Origin: Watersipora subatra
Lineage: Eukaryota; Bryozoa; Gymnolaemata; Cheilostomatida; Watersiporidae
DNA length: 64,000 bases
Reading direction: 5' to 3'
NCBI RefSeq assembly: GCF_963576615.1
Contig: NC_088711.1
Location: 8,550,869-8,614,868, forward strand
Part shown: piece by piece, positions 61,409 through 64,000 of the stretch
Position numbering within the stretch: the first letter of the stretch is position 1
Layout of the letters: each line of letters begins with the position of its first letter
Made by a program: the position numbers and the translations under genes
The notes under the pieces: generated by a model
What the model was told of the DNA's origin: nothing
What the model saw: only the letters and a program-made list of their open reading frames with translations
Database searches by the model: none

Positions 61409-63605
61409 ATGGCATCCTCTAGCTCAGCTACTGGTTCTACAGAGCACAGTGCTGTGAAGCTCGCTTTTATCCAGTTGGCATCTGGTGGTTCTGCAGGCAA
61501 GTGTCAAATAATGGTACACATTTTAAGCAGCTCTGTTGGTTGGTTATAAATAGCCTTTTAATAGCATACAAAGATATTGTGTCGATTTTTGCTAGCGACA
61601 AACTTTTTAATACTGACTTGAATGCGTGTTTTTGTGTAGGACTAGTGGAGATATGTCTCATGCACCCATTGGATGTCATCAAAACTAGGCTTCAAATACA
61701 GAAAAGTGGATCAGCAGAGGCATACACCTCATTAGCTCACTGCTGCCGCTCTATGTACAAGAATGAAGGGTAACAAACATTAGTCAAGGGCTTGATTATT
61801 ATCTCAGTGTTTGCCAAGCTTTGTTCGTATCATTAGAGGTAAAACATGTAGAAATTTTTAGATGATCTAAGACAGTCAGTCAAGCCTCGACTTATAATTA
61901 CCTCAACTTACACTCGTCTCTTTTTATCAATTTTTTGACATATCATGTAAAGTGAGCAAATATTTGTCTCAACAGTCAACATACAATGCAATTTTTAGCA
62001 TGACATCCAAAATTCTTTGGAAACGTTCCTGTTCGGTGAGTAAAAAAACTGATGGAAATTAAAACTAAGTCATAGAAATAAAAAATATATGAATTAAGTT
62101 AATTGAAACTATTTTTGTAAGCTAAATTCTCTTACGTGACATATTTTTAATGGCTCTACTGCCGATCTTAGCATTGTTGAGCTTACACTTTTGTTCATGT
62201 GTCTGTAAGCTAACAACAAACTTTTTTTGGGGATTGCTACTTTACTAGGTGAATGTCCGGTGTTGCACGGGTAATAAAAAAGGTTTCTGCATAGAAAATT
62301 TATTTTTAATTAACATATACAGCATTTACCATTCTAACTTTTAAATCTTTGTTTATTTCTGTGGGTGTCCGGCCGATGCATAATTCAAAAGCTTGAGGTA
62401 TAGCTAAAACAAATTGTTGAAAAACATTTCTTCTGCTACCCATTCGTTCAAGATTTAAATCAGCTTATAAACAGTCGCAGGTGTAATATAGTTGCCATTG
62501 ACTAAGTTTCTCTTCCCAATGAACTTGAGTAACTTAAGCTAGTAACTTGAGCTAGTAACTCAAGCAAATATATAATCTTTGCTATAAGAGCCGAGTCTGT
62601 CCGAAGCCAGCTAAGAGCATTAGGAAAAAAGAAAGCACATCACAGGAATCGAACCCATACTTTCGGATGCACAAGTGTGAACCTAAGTGCACTACCACCA
62701 AACATGCAGCCACTTTGTCATGCTTTGGAATAATTATGCATATAATCATTGCACCTCATAATCTCTCACGTCGCACTGGACTGCAAGTGTACATATTTTC
62801 ACCAATCACTATTAATTGGACATAGGAATGATAACGGACAAACACCTGATTATATGTATATATGTTGATCCAGTTTCTACATGTAATCGAGTTTTTTGTT
62901 ATTTACCTTTCTACGTAGTTTGATAGAGGGAATGTTAATGTTTTATGTAACTATTTCAAATATTCATCAGTCTTTCGGCTCTAGAACGAATAAAACAAAA
63001 TACAATGTACTCTTACAAGAATAATGGCTAAAAGGTGCAATATTTGTGCCATACTTATCGAGTATCAGAACGGATTAACTTTGAGTGTCGAAGCTCTACA
63101 GTCTACTGTATGTGACAATAAGATTATTTACATGTTAACATGATTGCACATCAACACTGGCATCAAGCGCTACTCCAATTACTCTTGTACTCCTCCAGGA
63201 TTCTACACCTATATATTTGTACCTAAAAGGCCCTGTATTCGAATAAAATTGTCATATGTTTACAACATAGTTGATTGAGATAGATGCTTGTACTTTTTTC
63301 AATATGAACACACTCTGCTATACAGAAGACAATTCAGGTAAACTAGATATTGAATTATAAGTAACTATGGGTTAATACACATGTATGTACTTGCTTTCGA
63401 GACGAATGCAAGAAATGTGCCAGACTCACTGGAATGCATCCTCGCATGTTTATATAGCTTTTGTGATTTTATATACAGATTTTTGTCATTCTACAAAGGA
63501 ATTCTCCCTCCCATTCTCGCTGAGACTCCAAAGCGAGCAACAAAGTTCTTTACCTTTGAGCAGTACAAGAGTATATTCGTAGCCCTCAATCTGCCTCTGC
63601 CTTAT
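61409..63605 (+). CDS. SLC25A21: Mitochondrial 2-oxodicarboxylate carrier, 5' part
   Basis: Coding exons 61409-61496, 61640-61769, 63479-63605; the gene continues beyond the window. They give 115 residues, phase 0 at the last donor. Carrier repeat 1 is nearly complete: GGSAGLVEICLMHPLDVIKT (P39) and FYKGILPPILAETPKRATKF, followed by FFTFEQYKS, all diagnostic of this carrier, which exchanges 2-oxoadipate and 2-oxoglutarate across the inner mitochondrial membrane. The first donor is AG|GCAAGT, a GC-AG intron; only this reading gives the conserved GGSAGLVE. A TTGTTGCAG just before the ATG suggests an upstream non-coding exon. SINE-B and SINE-A copies lie in intron 2. Confidence 0.93.
62245..62520 (+). 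repeat. SINE-B-related partial copy
   Basis: Begins ATGTCCGGTGTTGCACGGG and matches the high-coordinate part of the 28885-29732 copy in reverse; later shares ATCAGCTTATAAACAGT. In SLC25A21 intron 2. Confidence 0.6.
62578..62800 (-). repeat. SINE-A copy with clear tRNA boxes
   Basis: The minus strand has TTTGGTGGTAGTGCACTTAG (A-box region) and GGGTTCGATTCCT (near-perfect B box), the clearest tRNA ancestry of the four copies. In SLC25A21 intron 2. Confidence 0.78.
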
Positions 63606-64000
63606 GTAAGTCTCTAATAACTAGCTGAAACCGAGCTTCTTTGAATTCTTCAGATTAATATGAGTAGCAAACTGGTGGCTGGTACAGTTATACGAAAAAC
63701 TTTTTTCAAGTAACAATATTACAATGTCATCTCAGGGAGAATTTAGATGATTAGGAGTTGTTCTCTCTTTGATTTGTAAGAGAATAAAACTAACACTTTT
63801 TGAATGTAGTTTCAATTTAAGAAAATTAAAAGCCACGATTGCAAACAATGACAAGTTACTGTGAGTTATTATTCAAATAGAAATTTTATATAATACACGG
63901 CCCCGTTTGCAGATATTAGTACATGCATGTTGCAAATATTAATTAGACATATTTTTGTTTGGTTAATACTTGAAACAAAGTAAATTTTTGTATGGACCAA
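63606..64000 (+). other. SLC25A21 intron 3, incomplete
   Basis: AT-rich intron sequence up to the window edge; no exon or repeat recognised. Confidence 0.6.

Overview
The window is animal nuclear DNA. It is AT-rich, has spliceosomal introns, and carries many tRNA-derived SINEs, MITEs, Tc1, pogo, hAT and P-type DNA transposons, Ty3/Gypsy elements and non-LTR remnants. The host proteins are clear metazoan orthologues. An invertebrate, perhaps a lophotrochozoan, fits best, but that is inference; I see nothing that fixes the species.

Three host genes were assembled by following reading frame and splice sites. (1) SLC25A17 (peroxisomal carrier PMP34), + strand, 9123-17768: eight exons, 306 aa, complete. 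(2) PTCD3 (mitoribosomal protein mS39, a PPR protein), - strand, 57049 down to 20254: nineteen exons, about 649 aa; exon 1 is less certain than the other eighteen, whose phases all agree. (3) SLC25A21 (mitochondrial 2-oxodicarboxylate carrier), + strand, from 61409: the first three exons, continuing past the right edge. SLC25A17 and PTCD3 are tail to tail; PTCD3 and SLC25A21 are head to head. Two carriers thus flank a mitochondrial translation protein; no operon logic applies.

Layout. 1-3000: degenerate non-LTR fragment and unassigned sequence. 2971-7432: an apparently intact Ty3/Gypsy element with identical 72-bp LTRs and a 5-bp target duplication. 9.1-17.8 kb: SLC25A17, whose introns hold SINEs, a hAT element with another element nested in it, and a 13-bp satellite. 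17.9-20.3 kb: two minisatellites, the second supplying the end of the PTCD3 reading frame. 20.3-37.2 kb: PTCD3 exons 19 to 2, with a different minisatellite in many introns and several datable insertions (Harbinger-type, hAT, pogo). 37.2-57.0 kb: PTCD3 intron 1, about 20 kb, almost wholly transposons: two TTAA-type MITEs (one split by a TA-type element), a non-LTR element, and a 13.2-kb element.

The most unusual object is that 13.2-kb element (43650-56861). It has 2.2-2.4 kb inverted terminal arms built from a 419-bp tandem repeat, a 9-bp target duplication, a decayed P-element-type transposase fragment inside, and a GC-rich Gypsy remnant lodged in it. 57-61.4 kb holds a Tc1 remnant and, at its end, an isolated perfect histone-mRNA-type 3' stem-loop.
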